From: Crotalaria pallida
Lineage: Eukaryota; Streptophyta; Magnoliopsida; Fabales; Fabaceae
DNA length: 64,000 bases
Assembly (NCBI GenBank): GCA_037953625.1
Contig: CM075649.1
Span: 100,135,290-100,199,289, forward strand
Reading direction: 5' to 3'
Shown here one piece after another: positions 31,073-43,800 of this stretch. Position numbers and translations under genes: made by a program. The notes under the pieces are model-generated. The model was not told where the DNA came from. It made no database searches and saw nothing but the letters and a program-made list of their open reading frames with translations. Each line of letters begins with the position of its first letter. The first letter of the stretch is position 1.

Positions 31073-33967
31073 TTAGCCTATATTAGCTTCATCTAAAATA
31101 CCAAGTTCTCTCCTAATATGATAAAAGGTGTCCCTTGGTAGAGGTTTTGTAAAAATGTCGGCTAATTGATTTGTGGTACTAACAAATTCAATTGTGCAAT
31201 CACCCTTTTGTACATGATCTCTTAAAAAGTGATGTCTTATTTCAATGTGTTTAGTTCTTGAGTGATACACTGGATTCTTAGTCAAATTGATTGCACTCGT
31301 GTTATCGCATCTAATCGGAATATTTTCAAGTTTCAAACCAAAATCCGATAATTGTTGTTTCATCCATAACAGTTGAGCACAACAACTAAGATTGGCATCA
31401 GCAGGATACCACAAACCAGTGTTAATTGTTCCTTTTAGATACTTAAATATATGTTTAACTACGGATAGGTGAGATTCTTTAGGATTAGCTTGAAATCTAG
31501 CACACATGCATACACTAAACATAATATCCGGTCTAGATGCAGTGAGATATAGGAGACTACCTATCATACCCCTATACTTACTAACATCAACCGGTGTACC
31601 TTGTTCATCCTTGTCTAGGTAGCATGATGTGCTCATTGGAGTGTAGGCTTCCTTGCACTTGTCCAATCCGAATTTTTCAAGGAGTTCTTTGCAATATTTC
31701 CCCTGATGCACAAATATCCCCTCCTTGACTTGCTTTATTTGTAAGCCTAGGAAGAACTTGAGTTCTCCCATCATTGACATTTCAAATTCCTTTTTCATCA
31801 AATTTGAAAACTTTCTACAAAGAGACACGTTAGTAGCACCGAAAATGATATCATCAACATAGATTTGTACTAACAAAATGTCATCCTTGGTTTTATAAAT
31901 AAATAATGTATTATCAACCTTCCCTCTTTGAAACTTGTTTTCTAATAGAAAGGAACTCAATCGATCATACCAAGCTCTAGGAGCTTGTTTCAATCCATAG
32001 AGTGCCTTTTTCAATTTATAAACATGGTTTGGAAATTCACTATTTTCAAAACCGGGGGGTTGTTTGACATACACTTCTTCATTTATAAACCCATTCAAGA
32101 AAGCACTTTTAACATCCATTTGATATAAAGTGAATTTCATGATTGAAGCATAAGCAAGTAAAATTCGGATTGCTTCAAGACGTGCAACCGGAGCAAAGGT
32201 CTCATCATAATCGATACCTTCCTCTTGGTTGTACCCTTGAGCTACTAGTCTAGCTTTGTTTCTTATAATCAACCCGGATTCATCAAGTTTGTTTCTATAA
32301 ATCCATTTAGTACCAATTATGGTATGATCATCGGGTTTAGGGACTAGATCCCAAACTTCATTTCTTTCAAATTGGTTTAATTCTTCTTGCATAGCAAGAA
32401 CCCAATGATCATCCTCAATGGCCTTTTTAATTGAATCGGGTTCAATTTGAGAAACAAATGAGACATAGTGGCAAATGTTTTGAATAGACCTACGAGTAAG
32501 TACTCCCTTTGACATATCTCCTATGACTTTGTCTATAGGATGAGCCTTGACCGATCTCCAAGTTGGAGGAAGTTCTTCCCTTACTTCTCCTTCATCAACT
32601 TTTGAATTCTCTCTCTCTTTTTCTTCTTTTGAAAAGACAATGCCATCTTCACTAGCATCACATAAAACACTATCTTCTTTTGAAGACTCATTAAAAACCA
32701 CATGAATTGATTCCTCAATAGTTAAAGTTCTTTTATTGAAAATTCTATAAGCTTTACTATGAGAAGAATAGCCTAAAAATATGCCTTCATCGGATTTGGA
32801 ATCAAACTTGCCAAGGTGTTCTTTTCCATTATTTAAAACAAAAACTTGGCATCCGAAGACATGAAAATGAGATATATTTGGCTTTCTTCCCTTGTAAAGT
32901 TCATAGGGGGTTTTATCCAAAGAGGGCCTTATCAAAATACGATTTAAAACATAACAAGCCGTATTGACGGCATCGGCCCAAAAATATTGAGGTACTTGAG
33001 AATCATTTAACATGGTTCTAGCAAGTTCCTCTAGCACCCTATTTTTCCGCTCTACCACTCCGTTTTGTTCCGGAGTCCTTGGTGCGGAGAATTGATGCTC
33101 AATACCATTTTTAGCACAAAATCTATCAAATTTGTGGTTTTCGAATTCACCACCATGATCGGTTCGAATAATAATTACTTTTTGATTTACTTGGTTTTGC
33201 AAAAGTTTGACATGATGTTTAAAAGATTTGTAGGTCTCACTCTTAGTAGTTAAAAATAAAGTCCAAGTAAACCTAGAGAAGTCATCAACAATCACCAATG
33301 CATAATAGTTTCCACCAAAGCCTTTTGCTTGTGATGGTCCAAACAAGTCCATATGAAGCATTTCTAATGGCCTTGATGTGGACATCACCATTTTTGATCC
33401 AAAGGTGTTTTTAGTTTGTTTACATTTCTTGCAAGGAGAACAAACACCTTCAATAGAAAAATTTAGCTTTGGTAAACCAACTACTAGATCTTTAGATTGT
33501 ATTTTCTTCAATTGGTTTACATTAATATGAGCGGTCCTACGATGCCATAACCAAGTGTCATTTTCTTTGCTCACTAAACAAGTAGAGACCAAAGAAGTGA
33601 CTTTGTTCAAATCAACTAAGTAAGTATTATTTGACCTTCTACCAACAAATTTGATTGATTCATCTTTGTCACTTTTAATGAGGCAATGGGTAGAGGTAAA
33701 AACTACATGATTACCAACATCACATAATTGGCTTATGCTCAAGAGATTATGTTCTAATCCTTGAACATAGAGCACATTATCAATAATCAAGTTTGAAGAG
33801 TTTCCGACTTTACCAATACCAAGGATTTTGCCTTTGTTGTTGTCCCCATAAGTGACATAACCCTTTTCCTTTGGAGTAAGCTCAATGAAGTGCCGCTTAT
33901 CTCCCGTCATGTGCTTCGAACATCCACTATCAAGATACCACAATTGTTTTCCCGTTCGAAGGCACAC
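31073..33967 (-). CDS. pol: Sirevirus unit 2 pol polyprotein (same RNase H gap)
   Basis: 964 codons, same domain order and residue numbers as unit 1 (protease D13, integrase D207/D270/E306, YVDD 703-706) and the same RNase H gap at 860-862. Visible protein differences are G216 (Ser in unit 1) and A331 (Val in unit 1); Ala at 331 is the usual family residue, so unit 1 is probably the changed copy. The same TAG and frame change separate it from gag. Confidence 0.9.
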   Translation of the reverse strand: MCLRTGKQLWYLDSGCSKHMTGDKRHFIELTPKEKGYVTYGDNNKGKILGIGKVGNSSNLIIDNVLYVQGLEHNLLSISQLCDVGNHVVFTSTHCLIKSDKDESIKFVGRRSNNTYLVDLNKVTSLVSTCLVSKENDTWLWHRRTAHINVNQLKKIQSKDLVVGLPKLNFSIEGVCSPCKKCKQTKNTFGSKMVMSTSRPLEMLHMDLFGPSQAKGFGGNYYALVIVDDFSRFTWTLFLTTKSETYKSFKHHVKLLQNQVNQKVIIIRTDHGGEFENHKFDRFCAKNGIEHQFSAPRTPEQNGVVERKNRVLEELARTMLNDSQVPQYFWADAVNTACYVLNRILIRPSLDKTPYELYKGRKPNISHFHVFGCQVFVLNNGKEHLGKFDSKSDEGIFLGYSSHSKAYRIFNKRTLTIEESIHVVFNESSKEDSVLCDASEDGIVFSKEEKERENSKVDEGEVREELPPTWRSVKAHPIDKVIGDMSKGVLTRRSIQNICHYVSFVSQIEPDSIKKAIEDDHWVLAMQEELNQFERNEVWDLVPKPDDHTIIGTKWIYRNKLDESGLIIRNKARLVAQGYNQEEGIDYDETFAPVARLEAIRILLAYASIMKFTLYQMDVKSAFLNGFINEEVYVKQPPGFENSEFPNHVYKLKKALYGLKQAPRAWYDRLSSFLLENKFQRGKVDNTLFIYKTKDDILLVQIYVDDIIFGATNVSLCRKFSNLMKKEFEMSMMGELKFFLGLQIKQVKEGIFVHQGKYCKELLEKFGLDKCKEAYTPMSTSCYLDKDEQGTPVDVSKYRGMIGSLLYLTASRPDIMFSVCMCARFQANPKESHLSVVKHIFKYLKGTINTGLWYPADANLSCCAQLLWMKQQLSDFGLKLENIPIRCDNTSAINLTKNPVYHSRTKHIEIRHHFLRDHVQKGDCTIEFVSTTNQLADIFTKPLPRDTFYHIRRELGILDEANIG

Positions 33968-33980
33968 CTACAATATGAAA

Positions 33981-35759
33981 TCACTTGTTCACTTTGGGTA
34001 CCCAAACAATGTTGGGTCCCTTAGGGTTAGTGTTGGGACTTTCTCCCTTCTTAATCCACATATAAGTGCCCTTTTTCATTTCAAACTTCTTAATGTGGCA
34101 CTCAATGTTGATATGTCCAACTTTTCCACAATAAGTACAAGTTGGTCTCTTTGATGAATTTTTCTTAGAAAATGTTCCAACCACCTTGTACTTTTTGTCC
34201 TTTTTATGAACATATCCTAAACCGGTTTTGTTGTGATTATGTCTTTGAGAGTTCAACAACCGGTTGAGGTTTCTATCACTATGTGAGATTGTGAGTTTGT
34301 TTTTCAACTCTTTCACTTCTTTTTCAAGATCATCACATCTCTCACATGAAGTGATAATTTCCTCATGATTTGCACAATCACTTTGATGACTAGAATTAAT
34401 AAGTTCCAAGGATTCATTTTGAAGTTTCAACTCATTTATAGATTTTTGCAATTCATCAATTTCATGTTGAAACTCCAAAATTTTCTTTCCTTTTTCCTTA
34501 TTAATTTTAGCAAGCCTTTTAAATTGAATTAACATTTCATTGTAGGCTTCTTGCAAATCATCATATGAAATGGAGTTTGAAGAGGAACAAGAAGAACTAG
34601 AGGTTACCTCATCATCACTTTCACTCATGCCATGATTAGCTCTTGATGAGGACTCATGATTGTTCTTGGCCATGAGACAAAGGTTTGCATTTTCATCACC
34701 GGAGCTACTTGAAGATGATTCATTGCTCTTTTCCGGTGCATCCCAAACAATGTATGCACGCTTCCCTTTGGTCTCTTGGGTCTTCTTGTCATTCTTCTTC
34801 AAGAATGTGGCACATTCCATTCTTATGTGACCAACCCCACCACATTCATGACACTTAACTCCATCATTGGTACTCTTTTCTCTTTGTTTGGAGTCTTGGG
34901 TTCTCTTGAAATTGGATGAAGATCCACCTTTCTTCCCTTTGAAGAATTTGTTGAATCTTTTCACAAACATCCCAAATTCTTCTTAATTTGGTTCACCATC
35001 GGAATCTCCACTTGTAGAGCATTCTTCAACTTCTTTTGTAGCTTTGGTTGAAGCTTTGAGTGCTATGCTCTTTTTCTTTTTGTCCGATTCCTCATGCATC
35101 CCAAGTCTTGTAAGCTCCATCTCATGCTCTTGGAGTTTGCCAAACAAAGTGGCTAAGTCCATGCTATTTATGTCTCTAGATTCCTTGATGGCGGTTACCT
35201 TGGGTTGCCAACTCCTATCAAGACATCTTAGAATTTTGTTAGTAGTTTCACCATTGCGAAATACTTTTCCCAAGGAAATCAAATGATTAACAATGTGAGA
35301 GAATCGCCTTTGCAAGTCACTAATGGTTTCATTTGGCAACATGTGGAACAATTCATATTCGTGAGTTAGAGAATTCAATCTTGCATCTCTAACCTCACTT
35401 GTTCCCTCATGTGTGACTTGCAAAGTATCCCACATTTCTTTTGCCGATTTACATTGGGAGACTCTATAAAATTCATCATGGGATAAGGCCGAAAAGATGA
35501 TGTTTTTAGCTTTTAAATCGAATGAAACTTTTCTCTTTTCATCATCATTCCAACTACTCCTTGGAATTTCAACAATTTCATCATTTATTTTCTTTTTGGG
35601 AATGAAAGGACCATTTTCAATTGCATCCCAAATATCCATATCAATTGCTTCAATAAAAACTTTCATGCGAGTTTTCCAATAAACATATCCTTCACCATTA
35701 AATAGTGGAGGACGGTTTATTGAAGCTCCTTCTCCACCAAAGTTATTGCAAGAGCCCAT
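33981..35759 (-). pseudogene. gag: Sirevirus unit 2 gag, nonsense codon at 259
   Basis: Same gene as 26252-28030, but codon 259 is TAA (34983-34985) where unit 1 has CAA (Gln). The capsid domain is still encoded, while both zinc knuckles and the coiled coil fall after the stop. The frame is open again from 34970 to 33981. Two further visible differences from unit 1 lie near 35518-35530. The single C-to-T change is recent, since it is absent from the sister unit. Confidence 0.92.
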
Positions 35760-35815
35760 TTAGTTTCCAAAAGGATCTTTTTCGAAAAAGTTGTTACACT
35801 CGATCTTTCGACCGA

Positions 35816-35827
35816 GCTCTGATACCA
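35816..35827 (-). other. Sirevirus unit 2 primer binding site
   Basis: TGGTATCAGAGC in sense, a perfect Met-type site next to LTR c. Confidence 0.9.
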
Positions 35828-35829
35828 CT

Positions 35830-37407
35830 TGTTGGAAACCAACAAGCGGGCTAAGCAAATACTAGAGGGGGGGTGAATAGTATTTTGAAGCACTAATACC
35901 AAATATTTCGATTGATAATTGAAGAATGGAGCTAAGACTGAATTTTCTGCACTCAGACACAAAATACTCGAGTCTTTTGTGAAATACTCGAGTTTTTCAG
36001 TGATGAACAACTCGAGTCTTTTCTGAAATACTCGAGTTTTTCCTATCAGATATGGGAAAAACCAGAAACGAAAATTCAGCAATTTAACTCAAATCAATTC
36101 AATAATAAACAGGAACTTATCCAACAGAATAGCAAGCAATCTAAATAACTTTTAAACACAAAGATTCCTTGAACTTGCTACCTAATTGTATAAATCCTAA
36201 TTGATTGAAATGACTTAAGTCTATTGAGCTAGAAAGTAGATTAAAAGCAATAAACCAACACTCAAGCAATTTTATCCTGGTTCACTCCAACAATGAGCTA
36301 CATCCAGTCCTCCTAATCACTTAGGAGTTTCTACTAATAATCAAATTGTTAGAAATTACAAAGGATTGCTTGAGAATGGCCTCACTCAACCTAACCCTTT
36401 CAAGAGTGTACCAAACTCTTGATTTCTACCCCAATTTGATTCCGGTGATTGAAGAACTCTTCACAAAGCTTCCTTGAACTCCCTTCAAGAAACTCCACCG
36501 GGCTAGGAACCTCCTAGTCTTGTGCTTGAGAACCTCTCAAGACTTCCAACACCCTAAGCCACTTAGGGTTTGCTTGGGAACAATCCAAGACTTTGAATAA
36601 TCAAGCTTTTTGTATGTGTATTACTAATCTCACAATGGATTAGCACAAATAAGCACAGCTCAATGTAAGAATTGAGGCCTAAAACTCAACTTGGAATAAA
36701 ATGACAATATGAGTGAGAAGTTGAGTTTTTTTGGGAATTAACACTTGAGAAAAGGAAATTATGAAAGCTTGTGATCAATAATGTGTTGTTGTCTTGTTTG
36801 TTCTTGCACAAATTCAAAGAGAAATTTTACAATTAGGTTCTGAATTCTCTCTTGGGGTTGGATGATACTCAAATGCCCTCAATTGGGTTTTTGAGTTTCT
36901 CCAACGTTCATTTTTGCTGACTGGACAAAAATACTCGAGTCTTTTGGTAAATACTCGAGTCTTTTTGGTCGGTCACGAGTGAATTGGTGCACGAACAAGA
37001 CTAACGGTCATAATTGCTGACCTGGCACAAATACTCGAGTTTTTCTATAAATACTCGAGTATATACTCGAGTCTTTATCAAAATACTCGAGTATTTTGAT
37101 CAGATATGGGAAAAATTATTTTTCAATTTTATTTTTCCTCTCAAGTATTAATTTTTGGTCAATCTCAACTTAATAAACATATAAAAATTTATTCCTAGAA
37201 GAGACTAACTATTTCTACCCACTCTCAACCACTCTCAACATAAATTAGAAATTTACAATTAATATTTGATTGAGAATGATTGGACACTTGTCTTCTTTTC
37301 TTGACTTCTTGTTGATGTTGATGTTGCAATATCTTCAAGGCATGATTTGTTAATTATTTTGTCATCATCAAAACATAATCCACCTAATTAGGAGCATTGA
37401 ATTCACA
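35830..37407 (-). repeat. Sirevirus LTR c (5' LTR of unit 2)
   Basis: 1,578 bp, ending at the target duplication TAATG (37408-37412). It has one ACTCGAGT more than LTRs a and b (near 37065). Confidence 0.95.
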
Positions 37408-38438
37408 TAATGCCCTTTTGATTCTTTGTTGACTCAAATCCTAAAACACATAATTTTAGCCTTAATCTAGTATAAGGTAAACTTCTCCCATACCTTAGGA
37501 TCGTGTTTGATGAGTAATAACACTGAGATTGAAGAAAAATCCACAGATTCCATAGAAATCCTTAGCTCTGCTCTTAACCACGATTTCAGCAACAGGGTCC
37601 AAATACCAGGGATTTTGACATAGAGATTGACCAAACAAATTAGGGAAAATAATTAGGACTTGCTCTAGGTAACATGCACTAAAGGATCGAAGTGATTTGA
37701 GGCTTAAAGGTTACCTGTACTTACCAAAATCAGAGCTTAAACCTAGCTTCCATAAACAAGAACAACACTGAACCAGTTTTCAAGCTTCAACTTCAGAGAT
37801 TGATTTCTTCTTCCACACACACTTTTAGCTTACAAACTTTATATCAACACGAAGCTCTGGATGTAAGCTTCGTGTTCGTGTATCACTCAAAGCCTCACTC
37901 CCCACATAGAAGAAGAATCGAACAGAATGAAGCAAAAACCCTAGAACAGAGATTTCCCAACCAACACTCACCAAAACTCCGATTTTGATCTCAATCCAAG
38001 CCTTTTATAGTGCAATTAACTTCTCATGCAGAGCGACACGTCTAATTCCACTCAAGGAAGGAAGTAATCATGGTAAAAACATGATCCACAGCTGGATTAC
38101 TCATCAAACTCCACTATCTCAGTTTCTGGGTTTCACCGACTAACCGGTTACATGGCATTACTAACCTGTTACATCAGTGTAAAATTTAAATATTAATACT
38201 TTTAAAACCTTTCCCTCCAAGAACCTTTCTAATATTACATTTAGGTCCTAACCCAGGGACTAAAATGCAATATCTATATTTTTGTATATCCTTATCATAT
38301 AAAAATACCTTCACCTATTTTTTTTTATTTATGTTTCAAGACTAATTAAATACAAAACATACACTTGGAAAAATTTATTTTAATTAATAATAAAACTTTA
38401 TTTATTATTAATTTCCTTATTATCCGGGAGACGAAAAT
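37408..38438 (-). repeat. E1 5' LTR, outer segment, cut by E3
   Basis: Resumes the right LTR after the Sirevirus array and matches 12250-13294. It stops at GAAAAT, where the left LTR continues TAGGGGTGTTACA; the E3 LTR starts instead. Confidence 0.9.
38001..38009 (-). promoter_or_regulatory. TATA box of E1 (right LTR)
   Basis: In sense CACTATAAAAGGC, about 0.44 kb into the LTR and ~135-160 bp downstream of the palindrome pair. The left copy is mutated to TACAATAGG. Confidence 0.65.
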
Positions 38439-39980
38439 TGTGACATCCCATATTTTCCCCACCAAGACAGATAAATTTTCATTAAAAAGGAATTTTGAGA
38501 TATTGTTTTACAAAGGATTTTTAATGAAGTGTTTTATTCGGTTACATAAGAAGTTGTCGATTTTATGGAATTTTGGTAAACAAAGATTTTCATAGAGACC
38601 AAAGCAAATGATTTTATTGAGTTTGGATTGATTTAATTGATGAGAAGTGAGTTATGATTTTATTTTTGGTGATTTTTTATAGGAATGAACTTCTTTATGA
38701 ACTTTAATAGATTTAACGAACTTCAGAAACTCATAACTTTTTAACCGTAACTCCGAATTTTATGATCTTTATATGAAAACGATCGTATCGAAATGTAGAT
38801 TTCAAAAATGTTATTTTAATAATTTTCTTTATTGATTTACGAAAAATTATTTTTCAGGTTTGTGAAATACGAATTTTGAAGGAATTAATGGTTAAAAGTA
38901 GTTAAAGACCTCTAATGGATTTTTCCTTTTGGAAATCTCTTTTATATGTATATAAGTATGATTGAAAATGAAAATGCAATGTCTATGTATGTGTACATGT
39001 ATGTGTTGTGTGATGCATTAAATGATAGAATAAAATAATATATCTTCAAGGAAGTGATATGACTAATTCCCCTAAATTACTCAAAGTTGTCTACCCTTGA
39101 ATGACCTTTTTCATGCAACATTTTGAGCTACCAAAACTACCCCTATCTTTGAATTTGAAATTCCCAAATTACCTTTGAGCTTTGGGCTTTTAACCCATTT
39201 AATCCCTAAAGCCCAAGCCCACTTACTCATGTATATATATATATATATAAGCAGCCACACACACACACCCTTCATTTCTTCATTTCTACTCATTCTAAAG
39301 CTAAGAGAGAAAGAAATTTAGAGAGAGAGAGAGAGGGAGAGAAGGCCGAAGCCTTGAGGGAGAAGGAAAAGGAGGATTTTGGCTTCTCTAATAGAATTTC
39401 AAGATTGATCTAGGTATTTACTTAAGTTCCTAACCTCTTTTCTTTAGTTCATTTTCGGTTTTCATGTTTTTATTTCTAAAGTTTTGATTTTTGTTTGTAA
39501 ATGTTGATGCATGTTTGTTTTCAAGCTAGATCTAGTGTTTTTATTTACATGCATGTTAATTTCTAAGCTTGATTTTGAAGCTTTTGTTAAGAAAGCATTT
39601 TTCTTTCATGATCTTAAGTTATCTCATGAACTCATTCATTTTAAACTTGATTTCTTAAAGTGTTTTTGAAAAAGTTTGATTTTGAGTTTGCATGAAGGAT
39701 TTTTCAAGAGATCTATGTTTGATCTTGACATGCATGCAAAGGTTTTTGAAAAAGAGTGAATTTTTCTTAGTAATTTTCCTTATGAATGGCCACGGTTGTG
39801 ATTGATTTTTGGGTTAGAGGTTTTGATTATGGATTTATGATATGTGCATGTGAATATCTTGAGATTGTAAGTATGTTTTGGAAGTTTGAACCTTTAAGAA
39901 ATATTTTTGAGAAAACCATGAACAAAGCCACGGTTTTGATGTTGTTGTGGTTGAAAGTTTGATTTTCCTTATGTTTGATC
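38439..39980 (+). repeat. E3 5' LTR, first segment
   Basis: Matches the 3' LTR (57215-58704) closely. A TATA-like run at 39232-39249 is followed by a CA-rich then GA-rich leader. TGATC at 39976-39980 is the target duplication of F1. Confidence 0.9.
39232..39249 (+). promoter_or_regulatory. TATA-like (TA)n run in E3 LTR
   Basis: (TA)n ending TATATAAGC about 0.8 kb into the LTR, then (CA)n and a purine-rich leader. The 3' LTR copy at about 58053-58069 is shorter. Confidence 0.5.
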
Positions 39981-40758
39981 TGTAACATCCCGCGTTTTCC
40001 GACTAGGATGAATAAAATTTTATTAAAGAAAAAGTTTTACGATAGTGTTTTACAAAGGTTTTCGATGAAGTATTTTATTCGATTTCGAAATAAAGTGTTG
40101 ATTTTACGGAGTTTTGGCAAACAAATATTTTTATGAAGTTAGTAAAAATGATTTTTTATGAAATGAGGATTGATTTGATTAATAAGAAATGAAAAATGAT
40201 TTTTATTGTTGGAGATTTGTTTTGAAAATGAATTTCTTTATGGATTTTCTTAAATGTGTTAACTTTGAAAATTCATAACTTTTTAACCGTAACTCCGATT
40301 TTTATGATCTTTATATCAAAACGATCGTATCAAAATGTAGTTTTCAAAAATATATCTTTCATAATTTTCTGGGTTGGTTTGCGAAAATTATTTTTCAGAG
40401 CTGTAAAGGACGAATTTCCAAGGAATAAATCATGAAAAATAGTTTTTGATTTTTAATAAATTTTTCCTTTTGGGATTATCTTTAATACATTAAATTATGA
40501 TTTAAGAAAATGAAATAAGGGCCATAATTGCAACCAATAATTACAGTTTATTAATTGAGGTGGAAAATGTGTATTAAGTATTATTATGTATGTTTGATTA
40601 TTGTTTTGTGATCAAGTGTGTGATTGAATATGAGTGTGTATATGATATGTGAATGTATGCCTATATGTGTATGTATGATGGTGTGAATAAGGATTTTAGA
40701 GTAAATTGCTTGGTTATGTGAATTGATTAGTGATTATAATGTGATTAAGAAATAAAAA

Positions 40759-40880
40759 TTGGGAGGCATGTGTGTGCATATAGGTGTCACGATTTGGTGG
40801 AGTGTGTGCATGCATGAGATATGTGTGAGGTGTGTGTAAGTGACAAGTGTGTGCATGTGTGTATGTGTAGGCTTGTGGTG
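40759..40880. repeat. TG-rich simple repeat in F1
   Basis: Imperfect (TG)n with GTGTGTGCATG motifs; the reversed counterpart in F2 is the (CA)n at 63834-63905. Confidence 0.7.
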
Positions 40881-43800
40881 CCTTGCATGTTGACTAAGTG
40901 GGAAAGGGAAATAAAATAAAAAAAAATAAAAGGAAAAGAAAATGGGAACTTGGAGACCGAGTATAGGATTTAGTGCTGCACCTTAGTCCATCCCCCTTAT
41001 TACCATTCACACCTTCATTCTTCCATTCACTCTTTCTTTCCTTCGTTGCCTCCACTCTTTCATTTCTTCTTTCACTTTTCCATTTCACACTTCCAACACT
41101 AAACACTAAGTCTCCAAGAGCAACACTACTCTTGAGAGACACATATAAAAAAAAAAGAGAGAGAAAACCGTGAGGGTAGAAAAGGAGGAAGAAGAAAACC
41201 CATGCTTGACCAAGCCTTGTTCTTGAAGACCCAAACACTAGGAAAGCTTGAGGATCAACCCTTTCATGGTAGGATTTGAAGACCAAGAAAGAAGATTTGT
41301 AATAGTATAGATTTCCTTTCTAGTTTGTAGATTTTTGTTCTTTCTTCTTGCATGCTTTATTTTATGGTTTGTAATATGCTTTCATGTGTTGATCTTGCTT
41401 GATCTTGGACTTTAAGAACTTAAACTAATTTGTAATATGCTAGACTTGATGATCGATGTTTCGTTTAAGGTTTCTTTTATGGATCTAATATTTTCTAAAT
41501 TAAAATCTTAGAGATCTAAAGAAAACTAAAGATTTTGTGAAAATCTAAAATTAACTTCCTTGCATGTTGATTTTTAAGTTAGATCTAGTAATTTTGATTG
41601 CATGCATGACAAGATCTATGTTTGAACTATGATATGTTTGATGCTTGAGTTTTAATGAAAGATCTTTGAAAATAATTAAATTATTTCTTGGTGTTTCTCC
41701 TTATGACAGCCACGGTCTTGATTGATTTTTCGGTTAGAAGTTTTAATGTTGGATTTGTGTTATATGCATGTGAATACCTTTGGATTTTGAGTATGTTTTG
41801 GAAGTTTAAATCTTTAAAAAAAATTTCTTTTACGAAAACCATGAACAAGTCACGGTTTTGATGATTGTTGTAGTAGAAAAGCTTGATTTCTTTATGTTGA
41901 TGCATGTTTCATTTTAGTTAAAGAAAATGTTTTCATAATATATTAATTCGGTTTTCAAAGGAAAAATAAGTAATGGATTGATTTTGTAATTGAATTGTGT
42001 GTATGAATGTATTTTTGATTTTCATAAAAATGAATGAATGAACAAATTTGTTAAATAAAGAGTATGCTGAAATGGTGAATATGTATGCTTTTGACTTTGA
42101 TAAATGATATGTATATATGTTCAATGATTCTGGAATTTTGTCACTGTCTTAATTATGATAAAATGAACCTCTCTGAAATTTTGAATGATTTTTGGAATGA
42201 ATTTCCTATTTTTATAAGAGTAAACTTTGTGAAAACAATTTTCAGAAAATAAGTTTTTCAGTTCAAAGATGAAAATAATTTTCGAACTTGTGCTGCTCCA
42301 AATGGGTTGAAAATTTTATAGTAGATTCCTGAACCTCTCTAGATGTTCTCTGTAAAATTTGAAGAGATTTGGAGTTGGTTTGATAATTTTTCCAGTTGCA
42401 AAACAGTGAACCACTTGGTTCAGATTTTCTGGACTTAGTGGCAAATTTAATTAGAAAATATGACTTTCACAACTCCAAATAATCTGAAAATTTTATGAGA
42501 TAGTCTTGACTGTATAAGGAAGACGTATACTAATTTTTATGAAATTATTATTTGAGGAACTATTTTTAATAATAACGTTTTTGTCTCAGTCCAGCAACAG
42601 TACCATGTTGTTTTTCATGTGAAAATTGATTTGAAACCTATCTTAGGATTGTTTAAATGACTTGAAAATTTTATATGATGAACTTTGGCATATATGTGTG
42701 TTTTATGGAAATTTTGAGAATTTAATAAATTAATTTGATATAGTTTTGAATTTTATCTTTTGTGTTTTGCCTGTAATCACACTAGGATTCTATTTGAATG
42801 TTTTCGATGAATATGAATTTTTAATACTTAATGTTATGACTTGGCTGCTTTGTATGATGACTATGATGCCCTGAAATGATTGCATGAGTGATTGTTTGAT
42901 GATGTGTTTAGGTTAGGCATGAATGAATTATTTAATTAACCAAAATGTTGTGTTTGAGTTTGTGATTTGGTTTGAAAAGTAATTGGTTTTGGAAATAGTT
43001 TAGCTTTGATTTAATTAAAGAACCTTGGACTTAATGGTTGCTGCCCTTAATTCATTTTACAATTTTAAGTTTGAAAAATAAATCATTTAAGTATTTATTT
43101 TATAACAAAGTATTATACGAACTAAAGTATAATTTTTCGGTGTTTTCAGATTTTCTAAAAAGTAATTTATGGACTTGCATAATTGCTGTCCAGATTTTAT
43201 TCAAGTTGTTTTCAATCTTAAAAATTTATTTGGTTGGTTTAAAGTTTAAGTTTTAAGTGGTATTTAACTTGAGAAAGATTTGGTTTGAAAAAGTTTTAAC
43301 GTTTTGCGATTTTCAGATGAGAAACAAAAAGAGTTTTCGAAAACGCGTTTTGATAATAAGTAGGGCGATTATTTAAGATAGGTTTGTAACGTAGTATCGT
43401 CTATTTAGTACAAGGTACGTATAAGTCGAGGAGCGGAACGGCCGACTTGTTGGGAAGGACCGCGACGATTTCAGAAGCTGGAGCGTGAGGTGAGAGATGC
43501 AGTAGGCCTAGGTCATCGTGACGAGTAGGCTCGGTTCTAAACGGAGTACATCGAGTCCGATTAGAGTAATTGTCATGTGTTAGGTGCTACATGATTATAT
43601 GTGACATATATGTGCTAAATGTTTATCTGTTTCGTTAAATATGATGCATGATTTATTTTGGTTATGTACTGGATTTCTTTGTGAATTATCCTGTGGAGTA
43701 TATTTTGTTTTGTTTGGGAAAAAGGTTGAGAGAGAATGAGATTCAGATTAAGTGAGAAATTAAGAGATAAAACGAGACGTGAATGAGATTGTGAAAGAAA

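Larger units (their letters stand above)
20372..37407 (-). mobile_element. Tandem Sirevirus (Ty1-copia) array: LTR-internal-LTR-internal-LTR
   Basis: Three 1,578-bp LTRs (20372-21949, 28101-29678, 35830-37407) flank two 6,151-bp internal regions, an exact 7,729-bp period with no net indel. Only the outer ends carry the target duplication TAATG (20367-20371, 37408-37412). The intact target is in the other E1 LTR near 12250. Both units run on the - strand. Sirevirus features: Met-type primer site, multiple purine tracts, large gag with two zinc knuckles, and GGTTTCCAACA LTR end. One insertion followed by unequal LTR-LTR exchange explains the structure. Confidence 0.92.
2533..38438 (-). mobile_element. 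E1: Tekay-type Ty3-gypsy retrotransposon, interrupted by three insertions
   Basis: E1 is bounded by LTRs that read TGTGACACCC...GGGGTGTTACA on the + strand. Primer site (17832-17843) and polypurine tract (13307-13320) are both reversed, so the element runs right to left: 5' LTR 17850-38438, internal 13307-17849, 3' LTR 2533-13306. Without insertions each LTR is about 3.55 kb. The left LTR carries EA and the right LTR carries the Sirevirus array. The last ~12 bp of the right LTR are missing, because E3 begins at 38439 inside them. Integrase followed by a diverged chromodomain places it among the chromoviruses. All protein genes are broken. Confidence 0.9.

Noticed and set aside
40894..41286. 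130-codon antisense frame in F1
   Set aside because: Lies over a pyrimidine-rich leader; hydrophobic low complexity; no match in F2 reversed copy that I can see.
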